Below, one piece after another: positions 44,734-55,433 of a DNA stretch of 64,000 nucleotides (position 1 is the stretch's first letter; the number at the start of each line of letters is the position of its first letter). Below the pieces are notes generated by a model. It saw only the letters and a list, made by a program, of their open reading frames with translations. It had not been told where the DNA came from and ran no database searches. This DNA is from Stenocarpella maydis. Its lineage: Eukaryota; Ascomycota; Sordariomycetes; Diaporthales; Diaporthaceae. The stretch lies in assembly GCA_002270565.1 (NCBI GenBank), contig NQMI01000001.1, forward strand, positions 401,575 to 465,574, in the 5' to 3' direction. Both the position numbers and the translations under genes were made by a program.

Positions 44734-46462
44734 TTCGGACAAAGAAAATATACCTAGGTAACGCAGACGGGGAGGACTAGACAAGTGGCTGTTGCGCAAA
44801 ACGGTCCTTGGAAGCTTCAAGGAAAGGAGAGTCAGCCAATAAGTCTATAAGAATCTCCCCCGATATGAAAACAAAAAGACCATGTTGCGAATGTGAGACC
44901 TAACCAGAGGGAGGGATGGATGATGGACAGCCAGCTGACCGTTGTTTAGATAAGTTAACTGCCAGATACACTACAAAGCAACACCCACAGATGGAATAGA
45001 TAAGACTATCCAAGGGCGGTGTGGTTGGCTGGGGACCCAACCTTATGTCGCCGTCACCCACTCACGTCGAAGCAAAAGTCAGCCATCAAGGGGTCTCTGG
45101 GGAAGACCCCGGGAAACGCAGCCACGTTAGCCTGTGGGCATGCGAATCGCCTCTCTGCCCATGAGTCGTGGGGGCCAACACCTGCCGCATGATAGGCTTT
45201 GTGGAGGTGCGCACCTGACTCGTCGCAGCGAAGGCTCTGCAACCTGACCTGGAGGGCTGAGTCGTTGGCAAGGGTCACACCCGGGACATCACATGCAAAC
45301 GCATCCTCTACTGCATGGCATGTGCCCCCCTTTGAACACCCCGCCCACGACAACAGTGCAGCCAAGCTTGGCAGATGGCAACGTGTCACAAAATGTCATC
45401 TTGACGGAAAGTTCGTAAACTAAATCGCTGCATTCGTAATAACCAAGGCATACGGCAGGCCCGGGCAGCGCATTTAATAAGCAACGATTTCTTCTTTCGT
45501 GCATGGCGGGTGCACTTCCGGAATGTCTTCCGCTCCGGCAGTGACTAGTGGTGGTGTAAAATTGATTAAATACTCCGCTGCCACCGGATCTTTGCATGAT
45601 GGGACGAAAGAGGAGAGATGGCAAAAGAGATGCCAGCTGAATATCGTGGCCAGCTCAGATTAACTGGGTTGAGTATATATCTGATCTCCGTGCTGCACCT
45701 GCATGTTCCTCTTTGATCGGGATGCCAACCGCATGGCATCGCGATACAAGTCACAGATGCTTCCCTGAGGAACATCGGCTATCTGTACGGAGTACTCCAA
45801 CCCCAGGCCGCTAGGGCGAACCCGCTGTGCAAGGCGCAGCATCACGTGGCCTCCTACGACAGTAAGTCTCTTCTCAGTTCTACAGTGTAGCCTATAGGTA
45901 ATACTTGATATAATTGCCAGACAAGGAGTTCATGCTTACAAATGCCAGGTTGGTGACCATCTGCCTCACGATGGCGGCCCTCAAAACACGCAGCCACTGC
46001 GGTTTCCTTCTGCTGCACTCCATGATGCACAAAGCCTTTGGCAAGGTTATAGATGGCACGACTTGCTACATCTCGATATGGTCGGACATGTTATCCGTAA
46101 TTGGGGAGTGCACAGATTTCGACCAGGTTATTCCAAAAGCAGTTCCCTGATACTTCAGGGCGGTGGACTATTCCCTGTTAAGCCTTCATAGTTATCGCGC
46201 AGAGAACAGTAAATCACCATGACCCGGTTGGGGTACCATGTGGTTAAGGCTTTGATATGGTTACGCCGACTTGACTAATTGACAGCAGTTATACTGGCCA
46301 TGCAATATTGCAAGTGGTGTTTTGCTGATGAATATTATTTGTCTGCTTTAACTTGAGAGCATTTCAACTTGATCAATAATCCTCAGTACAATTCAGATCA
46401 TCTCAAGAAGCACTCTCGCATAAGCATCATGATAACTTTGCTTTTGCACAGAAATCCGCTGC
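44734..46462. other. Intergenic region with weak coding-like fragments
   Basis: Minus-strand fragments at about 45054-45389 (Cys-containing; a GTGAGT follows its last codons) and 45660-45845 (with VPQGSICDLYRDAMRLA) have coding-like composition. I could find neither a start nor partner exons. They could be exons of an unrecognised gene or relics, so I left them uncalled. Confidence 0.4.
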
Positions 46463-47172
46463 TCACAGACACGAGAATTTCTGCGTCTCGTACCAAACAG
46501 GTGCAGGATTCTGCCACTCCCAGCCATCTGAATAATGGGTGCCGTTATACCAGAATTCGTCGGACGGCCCCGTGACCCCGTGTACAAGGAGGACGACGTC
46601 CTCTGGCAGTGACGAGTTCAACGCTGTCGTCGACTCCAGCTGTATGTGACGAGAGCTTCCAAGGGGCCGGCCTTCACTCATCAAGTCAGCTAGATTCATA
46701 AGCCGTGACTACCAACGCGAAGGGAGGGAGGAGATTAGAGCGAACAAAATTGGGTTCACAAACATTCATGGTCAAACACTTGGGCACGTATCTGTCCAGT
46801 GTCCAGATCCTGGTGAACTCCTAGCGTGCAAATTCCATCACCCTCCACCTGGCACCATGACAAGGCCTGGTCACCAGCAGGCGGCTCAGGAGAAGTCGGT
46901 GTCGGCGGCGGGCCGGGTTGAGTCGCTGTGGTTGTGTTTTTAGACGGTTCGCCATTGCTCGAATTCTGCAGGCCTGTGGTTCCAATGACTATGACTGCGA
47001 CAAGGAGCAGCGCCAACGCAATGGCTGTGATAGTCAGAGCTGTCGAGCTTGGTTTCCTGCAACGTTTTGTATGGCGAGTACCATGAGCATGTTGGATCCT
47101 CTGGCCCGGTTTTAGAGGCTTTTCTGAGACCTTTACTGTTTCATACTGCTTGTAGTTCTTTGGGGATGTCAT
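46463..47172 (-). CDS. Type II membrane protein of unknown function
   Basis: Two exons (47172-46764, 46671-46463; intron 92 nt, GTTTGT donor) give 205 residues. Residues about 46-67 are a single membrane segment (LTITAIALALLLVAVIVIG) after a basic, Lys/Arg-rich cytoplasmic part. A Pro/Thr linker follows, then an outer domain starting LSWCQVEGDGICTLGVHQDL. The splice gives FDHEC+RPLGSSRH, leading to FWYNGTHYSDGWEWQNPAP and a final Cys. Three Trp/Tyr clusters suggest a small folded extracellular domain. The donor is non-consensus, so the junction is inferred from frame and length. Exon 1 is repeated in the following assembly copies at 48906-49349. No function is assigned. Confidence 0.6.
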
Positions 47173-48599
47173 ATTGGCAGGTGATTCTAGGTAAGGGATT
47201 TTTGAATAACTGGGCGAGCGTTCCGGCGTGGTTGTTCCAATGTTGTCAACTATAAGAACTCGCGAATGCCAGGGACAGCCAACAACCTTGGGAGACTGTC
47301 AGCAATAATACAATTTACGCTGAAACGAAGACCGGGCCTGGGCGCAAACAAAGCTGAGGAGCTTGAACACGGCAGGTACCAAAAAGTATGTATAATCAGT
47401 CCAAATCTTCTCAAGCCACTACGCCGAAGGCCATCCGTCACAGTGACCAAGGTGTTGCGCTCGCCATATTGCGCTACGTGTACATTGGCAGTCTGCTCTG
47501 TGATGTTGCATTCATACTAATGCAGGTCTATAACCGCCGTTTTTAAGATCGTGAACCATGGATCCCAGCCAATTTCTGACAGGGTGTTGTATACATTTAC
47601 CGGGGTCGCAAACGTTAAATCATGTTTTAGTTTTCTATTGGCAATCATGGACCCGCCAGGTTACACTTTGCCCAATTCATTATCAAAGGCGAGCTTAAGC
47701 GAGCGGAGAAGTCCACATTTATTGACGTCTGGGACAAATGAGGTGCAGTTTCGGAAGGTGGATAACACGGCCGGCCCCAACAGCGCAGCACTGAATATGG
47801 GTTTTGCAAGGCACACACAACACGACCCCAGACTACGGGGAAGACCAAGGCAATCGTTAAATGCTGGCTCGGTGCGGCTTTGCGAGGCTTCACCAAATTC
47901 CGGGGTGCACACTGCTCCTGGCCAGTGCCTCATGATTTCGACTCCGACCAAAACTGACTATATGTCTTAACCTAGGTGCCGAGTCTCCGCTGCCAGTGCA
48001 ACGAGACCACCGGGCCGCATAACAATGAACGTATGCTGCGCGAACCTCCTGGCGGTTTACATGTGGTCGTTCGCCTCGATGCTTACCACTTCCGTTCTAT
48101 CGTCCAGCGTGGAAGATGGCCCGGAATCAGGTCCGAAGTGGATAACCCCAGTATTAACTCACATTCGTACGTCCCTTACCAGCAGAAAATGAGGTCTCCT
48201 GTAGGCCTTACGGGTCCGCCGCTGGTCCTCCCCAGAACTGTATGTGCATGTTCGTCATTTATCGAGCCCCAAGACGCAAGAAGTATCGATCATGCCCTGC
48301 GGATGAGGACTCGGCTTTTTGAAAGCATGGAGGGCAATAACAAGGTTTCGGCAGCTCTTATTCGCTCGGCGTAAAATGTTGACTCGGCGCGAATCCCGTG
48401 CGTGCATGCGTGCAAAGCCTCCTGTACCTGCAGCTTGGATGCTCTGTCACTTGGTGACACAGAAGAAACATCGCCGATTGTTGGATGGGTCACGTATTGC
48501 AATACGAGTGGGGTGTTGTTCTTGTATTTCTCTCTGTCTTTCGAGTAGTGGGTGCAGTGGGCGTAGCCCGCCAGCTATCTCGGGTCTATATAGTGGGTG

Positions 48600-48622
48600 G
48601 TAGTTGCTTAGTAAGCAACTAC
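48600..48622. repeat. 23-nt near-perfect palindrome
   Basis: GTAGTTGCTTA, one G, then TAAGCAACTAC: 11-nt arms around a single base, flanked by GC-rich direct and inverted bits (GTGGGCGTAGCCCGCC). It is repeated at 50777-50799 and 52404-52426 with the assembly copies. It could be two abutting transposon ends, but no transposase is present. Confidence 0.7.
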
Positions 48623-48754
48623 GCCCTCTGGCTACAGTACGGTGGCTGTAGCGATAGCCCACCAATGTGCTGTTGCACACTACTATTGCCACACCGATGT
48701 TAGCTGGTTTCGTTTTCTTAATCCGATCACAATATTCACCCCACCCCTGCCCCC

Positions 48755-48786
48755 TCTTTTTTTTGGGTTCTAAAAAAAAAAAAGAG
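48755..48786. repeat. T8 / A12 homopolymer hairpin
   Basis: CTCTTTTTTTT, a 7-nt loop, then a run of 12 A and GAG can pair as a hairpin. Copy 2 of the repeated segment breaks off after the seventh T of the equivalent run (50940), so this structure is the likely sequencing and assembly breakpoint. Confidence 0.8.
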
Positions 48787-48905
48787 CTACAGGCGGTCCC
48801 TCCATACAGACGTAAACGCCCAAAGAGCGAGCGTTAGATGTTTATCAGCGACCTTTATTTCGGCACTTCAGCGGGCCGCAGGTCAGTCAGGGCAGACACA
48901 ACAGC

Positions 48906-49349
48906 TTAGCGCATGCACGGCAATGGCCTAGGCCTGGNACATTCATGGTCAAACACTTGGGCACGTATCTGTCCAGTGTCCAGATCCTGGTGAACTCCTA
49001 GCGTGCAAATTCCATCACCCTCCACCTGGCACCATGACAAGGCCTGGTCACCAGCAGGCGGCTCAGGAGAAGTCGGTGTCGGCGGCGGGCCGGGTTGAGT
49101 CGCTGTGGTTGTGTTTTTAGACGGTTCGCCATTGCTCGAATTCTGCAGGCCTGTGGTTCCAATGACTATGACTGCGACAAGGAGCAGCGCCAACGCAATG
49201 GCTGTGATAGTCAGAGCTGTCGAGCTTGGTTTCCTGCAACGTTTTGTATGGCGAGTACCATGAGCATGTTGGATCCTCTGGCCCGGTTTTAGAGGCTTTT
49301 CTGAGACCTTTACTGTTTCATACTGCTTGTAGTTCTTTGGGGATGTCAT
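48906..49349 (-). pseudogene. Duplicate exon 1 of the membrane protein (assembly copy)
   Basis: Residues 1-136 of the type II membrane protein are repeated exactly (equivalent to 47172-46764). The sequence then runs into the N at 48938, so the second exon is missing. It is best read as a duplicated contig end and not as a second gene. Confidence 0.75.
48938..48938. other. Single-N contig joint
   Basis: One undetermined base separates copy 1 from copy 2 of the repeated segment. Confidence 0.9.
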
Positions 49350-50940
49350 ATTGGCAGGTGATTCTAGGTAAGGGATTTTTGAATAACTGGGCGAGCGTTC
49401 CGGCGTGGTTGTTCCAATGTTGTCAACTATAAGAACTCGCGAATGCCAGGGACAGCCAACAACCTTGGGAGACTGTCAGCAATAATACAATTTACGCTGA
49501 AACGAAGACCGGGCCTGGGCGCAAACAAAGCTGAGGAGCTTGAACACGGCAGGTACCAAAAAGTATGTATAATCAGTCCAAATCTTCTCAAGCCACTACG
49601 CCGAAGGCCATCCGTCACAGTGACCAAGGTGTTGCGCTCGCCATATTGCGCTACGTGTACATTGGCAGTCTGCTCTGTGATGTTGCATTCATACTAATGC
49701 AGGTCTATAACCGCCGTTTTTAAGATCGTGAACCATGGATCCCAGCCAATTTCTGACAGGGTGTTGTATACATTTACCGGGGTCGCAAACGTTAAATCAT
49801 GTTTTAGTTTTCTATTGGCAATCATGGACCCGCCAGGTTACACTTTGCCCAATTCATTATCAAAGGCGAGCTTAAGCGAGCGGAGAAGTCCACATTTATT
49901 GACGTCTGGGACAAATGAGGTGCAGTTTCGGAAGGTGGATAACACGGCCGGCCCCAACAGCGCAGCACTGAATATGGGTTTTGCAAGGCACACACAACAC
50001 GACCCCAGACTACGGGGAAGACCAAGGCAATCGTTAAATGCTGGCTCGGTGCGGCTTTGCGAGGCTTCACCAAATTCCGGGGTGCACACTGCTCCTGGCC
50101 AGTGCCTCATGATTTCGACTCCGACCAAAACTGACTATATGTCTTAACCTAGGTGCCGAGTCTCCGCTGCCAGTGCAACGAGACCACCGGGCCGCATAAC
50201 AATGAACGTATGCTGCGCGAACCTCCTGGCGGTTTACATGTGGTCGTTCGCCTCGATGCTTACCACTTCCGTTCTATCGTCCAGCGTGGAAGATGGCCCG
50301 GAATCAGGTCCGAAGTGGATAACCCCAGTATTAACTCACATTCGTACGTCCCTTACCAGCAGAAAATGAGGTCTCCTGTAGGCCTTACGGGTCCGCCGCT
50401 GGTCCTCCCCAGAACTGTATGTGCATGTTCGTCATTTATCGAGCCCCAAGACGCAAGAAGTATCGATCATGCCCTGCGGATGAGGACTCGGCTTTTTGAA
50501 AGCATGGAGGGCAATAACAAGGTTTCGGCAGCTCTTATTCGCTCGGCGTAAAATGTTGACTCGGCGCGAATCCCGTGCGTGCATGCGTGCAAAGCCTCCT
50601 GTACCTGCAGCTTGGATGCTCTGTCACTTGGTGACACAGAAGAAACATCGCCGATTGTTGGATGGGTCACGTATTGCAATACGAGTGGGGTGTTGTTCTT
50701 GTATTTCTCTCTGTCTTTCGAGTAGTGGGTGCAGTGGGCGTAGCCCGCCAGCTATCTCGGGTCTATATAGTGGGTGGTAGTTGCTTAGTAAGCAACTACG
50801 CCCTCTGGCTACAGTACGGTGGCTGTAGCGATAGCCCACCAATGTGCTGTTGCACACTACTATTGCCACACCGATGTTAGCTGGTTTCGTTTTCTTAATC
50901 CGATCACAATATTCACCCCACCCCTGCCCCCTCTTTTTTT
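48939..50940. repeat. Copy 2 of the repeated segment
   Basis: Corresponds to 46762-48763 of copy 1 (offset 2177). It is wholly contained in copy 1 and stops inside the T homopolymer. No independent gene content. Confidence 0.9.
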
Positions 50941-50941
50941 N
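50941..50941. other. Single-N contig joint
   Basis: One undetermined base separates copy 2 from copy 3, exactly in the poly-T run. Confidence 0.9.
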
Positions 50942-52741
50942 GTTTCATACTGCTTGTAGTTCTTTGGGGATGTCATATTGGCAGGTGATTCTAGGTAAGG
51001 GATTTTTGAATAACTGGGCGAGCGTTCCGGCGTGGTTGTTCCAATGTTGTCAACTATAAGAACTCGCGAATGCCAGGGACAGCCAACAACCTTGGGAGAC
51101 TGTCAGCAATAATACAATTTACGCTGAAACGAAGACCGGGCCTGGGCGCAAACAAAGCTGAGGAGCTTGAACACGGCAGGTACCAAAAAGTATGTATAAT
51201 CAGTCCAAATCTTCTCAAGCCACTACGCCGAAGGCCATCCGTCACAGTGACCAAGGTGTTGCGCTCGCCATATTGCGCTACGTGTACATTGGCAGTCTGC
51301 TCTGTGATGTTGCATTCATACTAATGCAGGTCTATAACCGCCGTTTTTAAGATCGTGAACCATGGATCCCAGCCAATTTCTGACAGGGTGTTGTATACAT
51401 TTACCGGGGTCGCAAACGTTAAATCATGTTTTAGTTTTCTATTGGCAATCATGGACCCGCCAGGTTACACTTTGCCCAATTCATTATCAAAGGCGAGCTT
51501 AAGCGAGCGGAGAAGTCCACATTTATTGACGTCTGGGACAAATGAGGTGCAGTTTCGGAAGGTGGATAACACGGCCGGCCCCAACAGCGCAGCACTGAAT
51601 ATGGGTTTTGCAAGGCACACACAACACGACCCCAGACTACGGGGAAGACCAAGGCAATCGTTAAATGCTGGCTCGGTGCGGCTTTGCGAGGCTTCACCAA
51701 ATTCCGGGGTGCACACTGCTCCTGGCCAGTGCCTCATGATTTCGACTCCGACCAAAACTGACTATATGTCTTAACCTAGGTGCCGAGTCTCCGCTGCCAG
51801 TGCAACGAGACCACCGGGCCGCATAACAATGAACGTATGCTGCGCGAACCTCCTGGCGGTTTACATGTGGTCGTTCGCCTCGATGCTTACCACTTCCGTT
51901 CTATCGTCCAGCGTGGAAGATGGCCCGGAATCAGGTCCGAAGTGGATAACCCCAGTATTAACTCACATTCGTACGTCCCTTACCAGCAGAAAATGAGGTC
52001 TCCTGTAGGCCTTACGGGTCCGCCGCTGGTCCTCCCCAGAACTGTATGTGCATGTTCGTCATTTATCGAGCCCCAAGACGCAAGAAGTATCGATCATGCC
52101 CTGCGGATGAGGACTCGGCTTTTTGAAAGCATGGAGGGCAATAACAAGGTTTCGGCAGCTCTTATTCGCTCGGCGTAAAATGTTGACTCGGCGCGAATCC
52201 CGTGCGTGCATGCGTGCAAAGCCTCCTGTACCTGCAGCTTGGATGCTCTGTCACTTGGTGACACAGAAGAAACATCGCCGATTGTTGGATGGGTCACGTA
52301 TTGCAATACGAGTGGGGTGTTGTTCTTGTATTTCTCTCTGTCTTTCGAGTAGTGGGTGCAGTGGGCGTAGCCCGCCAGCTATCTCGGGTCTATATAGTGG
52401 GTGGTAGTTGCTTAGTAAGCAACTACGCCCTCTGGCTACAGTACGGTGGCTGTAGCGATAGCCCACCAATGTGCTGTTGCACACTACTATTGCCACACCG
52501 ATGTTAGCTGGTTTCGTTTTCTTAATCCGATCACAATATTCACCCCACCCCTGCCCCCTCTTTTTTTTGGGTTCTAAAAAAAAAAAAGAGCTACAGGCGG
52601 TCCCTCCATACAGACGTAAACGCCCAAAGAGCGAGCGTTAGATGTTTATCAGCGACCTTTATTTCGGCACTTCAGCGGGCCGCAGGTCAGTCAGGGCAGA
52701 CACAACAGCTTAGCGCATGCACGGCAATGGCCTAGGCCTGG
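50942..52741. repeat. Copy 3 of the repeated segment
   Basis: Corresponds to 47138-48937 of copy 1 (offset 3804) and then continues into unique sequence. It includes only the first 35 nt of exon 1 of the membrane protein. No new gene. Confidence 0.9.
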
Positions 52742-53672
52742 CCGCAAAAGGTTACTTCTAAGTAGGGGCCGCCTAAGCTGGCCTGATCAGTAGTATATTT
52801 TCAGTTCGGCGCAAGTATCAGCCGAACGCCGCACCTTGAGTGGCCCGGCCTCGTCAGTCAACAAAACTGCTGTGCAGAATATCTGAACACACGCGTCTAT
52901 AATGCATGGCATACAACAACCATTCTAGGAGGAAGCTCGTGCTGTACCAAAGCCTTAGCGCGCCAGTGACTATCGGAATAGTCAGACACTAGGATCGCCG
53001 AGTGGAGGCACGTCTGGACTCATCAATAACGTCACTCACTGTTCGAGTACATGCACCCTCCCGAACAGACAACTCAGGCATCTTGCAGATCACTAAATGG
53101 TCTTGCGGATTTTAAAGCCCGTCACCTGCGGCGGGAGCCATGCAGACAAGAGTCCCGGGATGCAACAACTCGCGGCTCTATCCTGGCAACCACAGAGGAG
53201 GCCTGCCAACTGGAGGAAATCTCCATTCAGAATATTGGCAGGAGCTCATAACAAAGCCGACAGGCTGGCCATGGCGCTATCGCCGTGGTCGCACGCACCA
53301 GGACCAGATGGTTTAGTGCCCTTGAGCTTTCCAAGGTTTCCTTTGGCCGGAGCCCAATCACATGTCTTTCAACTGTCGCCACTTGGACGATGATCCCCTT
53401 CACCCCGCTGCCTTAGATGGTTCAAATATCTCCTGCAGGCGGGCGGCTCTTCCGCCGGCAGTATCACTAATCATTGCTGCGCGCTCGAGATCCTGCTTTT
53501 ATCAACCATAACCCCACTGATAAAAGCAAGACGATTATTAAGACCATACATTAGTGGTGTCTAGCGGTAGGACCTGTCATATCTGGAGTAGCATAAATAG
53601 CCAGTATCTGGCCGTACCACTTGGACATCTACAGCTCAGTTATTAAGCCTACTCGCCATTCTGAAGAAAAAG
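52742..53672. other. Intergenic region upstream of the alcohol dehydrogenase
   Basis: No gene is supported. The proximal 200 nt hold the promoter of the alcohol dehydrogenase, with a paired GATA motif at 53494-53528 and a TATA-like CATAAATAG near 53591. Confidence 0.55.
53494..53528. promoter_or_regulatory. Paired inverted GATA sites upstream of alcohol dehydrogenase
   Basis: A perfect 11-nt inverted repeat TGCTTTTATCA / TGATAAAAGCA is separated by 13 nt. Each arm contains a TGATAA core (HGATAR), the site of fungal GATA factors such as AreA/NIT2. It lies about 145 nt upstream of the start codon. Paired GATA sites are typical of nitrogen-controlled promoters; binding is inferred only. Confidence 0.5.
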
Positions 53673-54815
53673 ATGGCCCCATCACTTCCCAAGACCTTCC
53701 GAGCCGCGGTCCTTGACGACAAGGGAACCAAGTTGGTCCTGAAGAACATCGACCTCAAACTGCCCGGCCCCGGCCAAGTTTTGGTCAAGGTGTTGGCATG
53801 CGGTGTCTGTCATAGTGATGAGTTCGTCCGGCAAGGCTTCCTGGGAAACTCATTCCCCCGGATCCCCGGGCACGAGGTGATCGGAGACATAGTCGCTGTT
53901 GGCGAGGGCGTCACCCGCATCAAGGAGGGCGAAAGAGTCGGTGGGCCGTGGCATGGCGGTAGGATTACTCTTTTGTCCCCAGCACTGACTTCGACGGCCT
54001 GACATCCGGGTCCATCTCCACGTCTTGCCCACCGGGGCTGTCCCCAGGCATTTGGGTACCGTCGTTGACTTGATACAGGTCATGACGGAACATGCAGGTC
54101 CTGCCAGCGCGGTGTGTTCCAGACGTGCGACAATGAGGAGATCAACGGCGTCACTATGGACGGTGGGTACGCAGAGTACGTACTCCTGCGCGCCGAGGCG
54201 GCCGTCCGGATACCGACGAGCATCGACCCAGCCGAGGCAGCGCCACTGCTCTGCGCGGGCGTGACGACCTTCAACTCGATGCGGCGCATGGGCGTCATGC
54301 AGGGCGACCTGGTGGCGGTGCAGGGGCTCGGCGGGCTGGGCCACCTGGCCGTGCAGTTCGCGAGCAGGATGGGGTACGAGGTGGTGGCCATTAGCTCTGG
54401 GAGCGATAAGAAGGACTTTGCGACGCAGCTCGGCGCGCACCACTACGTCGACGCGAGCAGGGAGGATCCTGTCAAGGCGCTCATGAAGCTGGGCGGCGCC
54501 GCCATGATCTGCTCGACGGCGCCGAACCCCAAGGCTATCAGCCCCCTCGTGGGCGGGCTCGCGCCGCAGGGGAAGCTGATCGTGTTGGCGCCGGTCGGGC
54601 CGGTCGAGTTCGACACGGCCGTGATGGTGACCAAGGCGGCGAGTGTCCATGGTTGGCCGTCTGGGCATGCGCTGGACTGCGAGGAGACTATTGCATTTGC
54701 TGGTACCCACGGGGTCAAGTGCTTGATCGAGAAGTTCCCGCTGGAGAAGGTGCAGGAGGCCTTTGAGCATATGACGAGCGGCAAGGTCCGGTTCAGGGCT
54801 GTCCTGACGATGTAA
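53673..54815 (+). CDS. Zinc-dependent alcohol dehydrogenase (MDR family)
   Basis: Two exons (53673-53958, 54079-54815; intron 120 nt) give 340 residues, a standard medium-chain dehydrogenase length. Catalytic zinc ligands are visible: Cys46 in GVCHSDEF, and His67 and Glu68 in PGHEVIGDIVAVGEGV. The splice gives GPWHGG+HDGTCRSCQRG, which carries the structural zinc region with only three of the usual four Cys, as in one fungal ADH subgroup. The coenzyme-binding Rossmann fold has VQGLGGLGHLAVQFA. It oxidises or reduces alcohols and aldehydes with NAD(P); the substrate is unknown. It is cytosolic, with no signal peptide. Paired GATA sites lie upstream. The end EHMTSGKVRFRAVLTM is typical. The gene is intact. 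Confidence 0.92.
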
Positions 54816-55019
54816 TTCCTTGCTTCCTGGCGCGCGAGGCATAATCGCAGGCTTCATCGAATCTTGGCCCCATGCGTGTGACCGTGATACCGGTGGGCGA
54901 GTTGCCTATAGCAGTGCCTAATCAATGATGGCGAGCGTCTTAAGGCATCCCAAGGTGCTGTGGAATCAGATGGAGGAATCGATAGTCCTGCCAGCAGCCA
55001 TTTCCAGCCAACCAGCTCA

Positions 55020-55433
55020 TCAGCCATCACCGTCAAACTGGCCAGCCCGCTTGCTCAGCAGCCCAGCCTTGAACCACTCGCCCAGGCCTTTCCGCTCCAT
55101 CACTTCACCGAAGGCAGACACCGACTCAGCCTCGTTAAACGCCCCAGGAGGCATCGGCGCGGTGGCGAGCTCGTCGCTCAGCTGCCTTGCCTCGGGCTTA
55201 TAGACGCACTGGAAATCCTTGTACCGCAGGTCATTGACAGCGCTGACCCATGAGCTCAGGCGCGAGCTGTCGGCGCCCTCAGCATACATGAGGCCCGGCG
55301 AGCCGCCGTAGCGCACCAGCACGAACGGGACGTCGAAGTGCGCGGCGGCCTTCCTGACGCGCTGCAGCTTTTTGCGGCTGGTGACGTGGTGCGTGCGGAT
55401 CAGGGTGACGAAGAGCGTCCTTGCGGTGCCCAT
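55020..55433 (-). CDS. Small conserved-looking protein of unknown function
   Basis: A single exon encodes 137 residues. The sequence is compact and alpha/beta-like: TLFVTLIRTHH, then RKAAAHFDVPFVLVRYGGSPGL and VSAVNDLRYKDFQCVYKP, without low complexity, signal peptide or membrane segment. The GGSPGLMYAEG loop looks like a small-molecule or dimer contact. GC bias matches the neighbouring genes. It is convergent with the alcohol dehydrogenase (205-nt gap). I recall similar short fungal proteins but no established function, so none is assigned. Confidence 0.65.
   Translation of the reverse strand: MGTARTLFVTLIRTHHVTSRKKLQRVRKAAAHFDVPFVLVRYGGSPGLMYAEGADSSRLSSWVSAVNDLRYKDFQCVYKPEARQLSDELATAPMPPGAFNEAESVSAFGEVMERKGLGEWFKAGLLSKRAGQFDGDG

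Larger units (their letters stand above)
46762..48937. repeat. Copy 1 of a repeated 2.2-kb segment (probably the only real one)
   Basis: This segment recurs at +2177 (copy 2) and at +3804 (copy 3), with identical translations of every open frame compared. Beyond exon 1 of the membrane protein it shows no gene. It contains a 23-nt palindrome at 48600-48622 and a T8/A12 hairpin at 48755-48786. It ends at a single N (48938). Confidence 0.9.

Noticed and set aside
43255..44757. 500-codon plus-strand frame over the alpha/beta hydrolase
   Set aside because: Antisense shadow: all catalytic motifs are on the minus strand.
47551..48374. Open frames of 139 and 132 codons repeated three times
   Set aside because: The repetition comes from the duplicated assembly segment; the translations have no domain and overlap open frames on the other strand.
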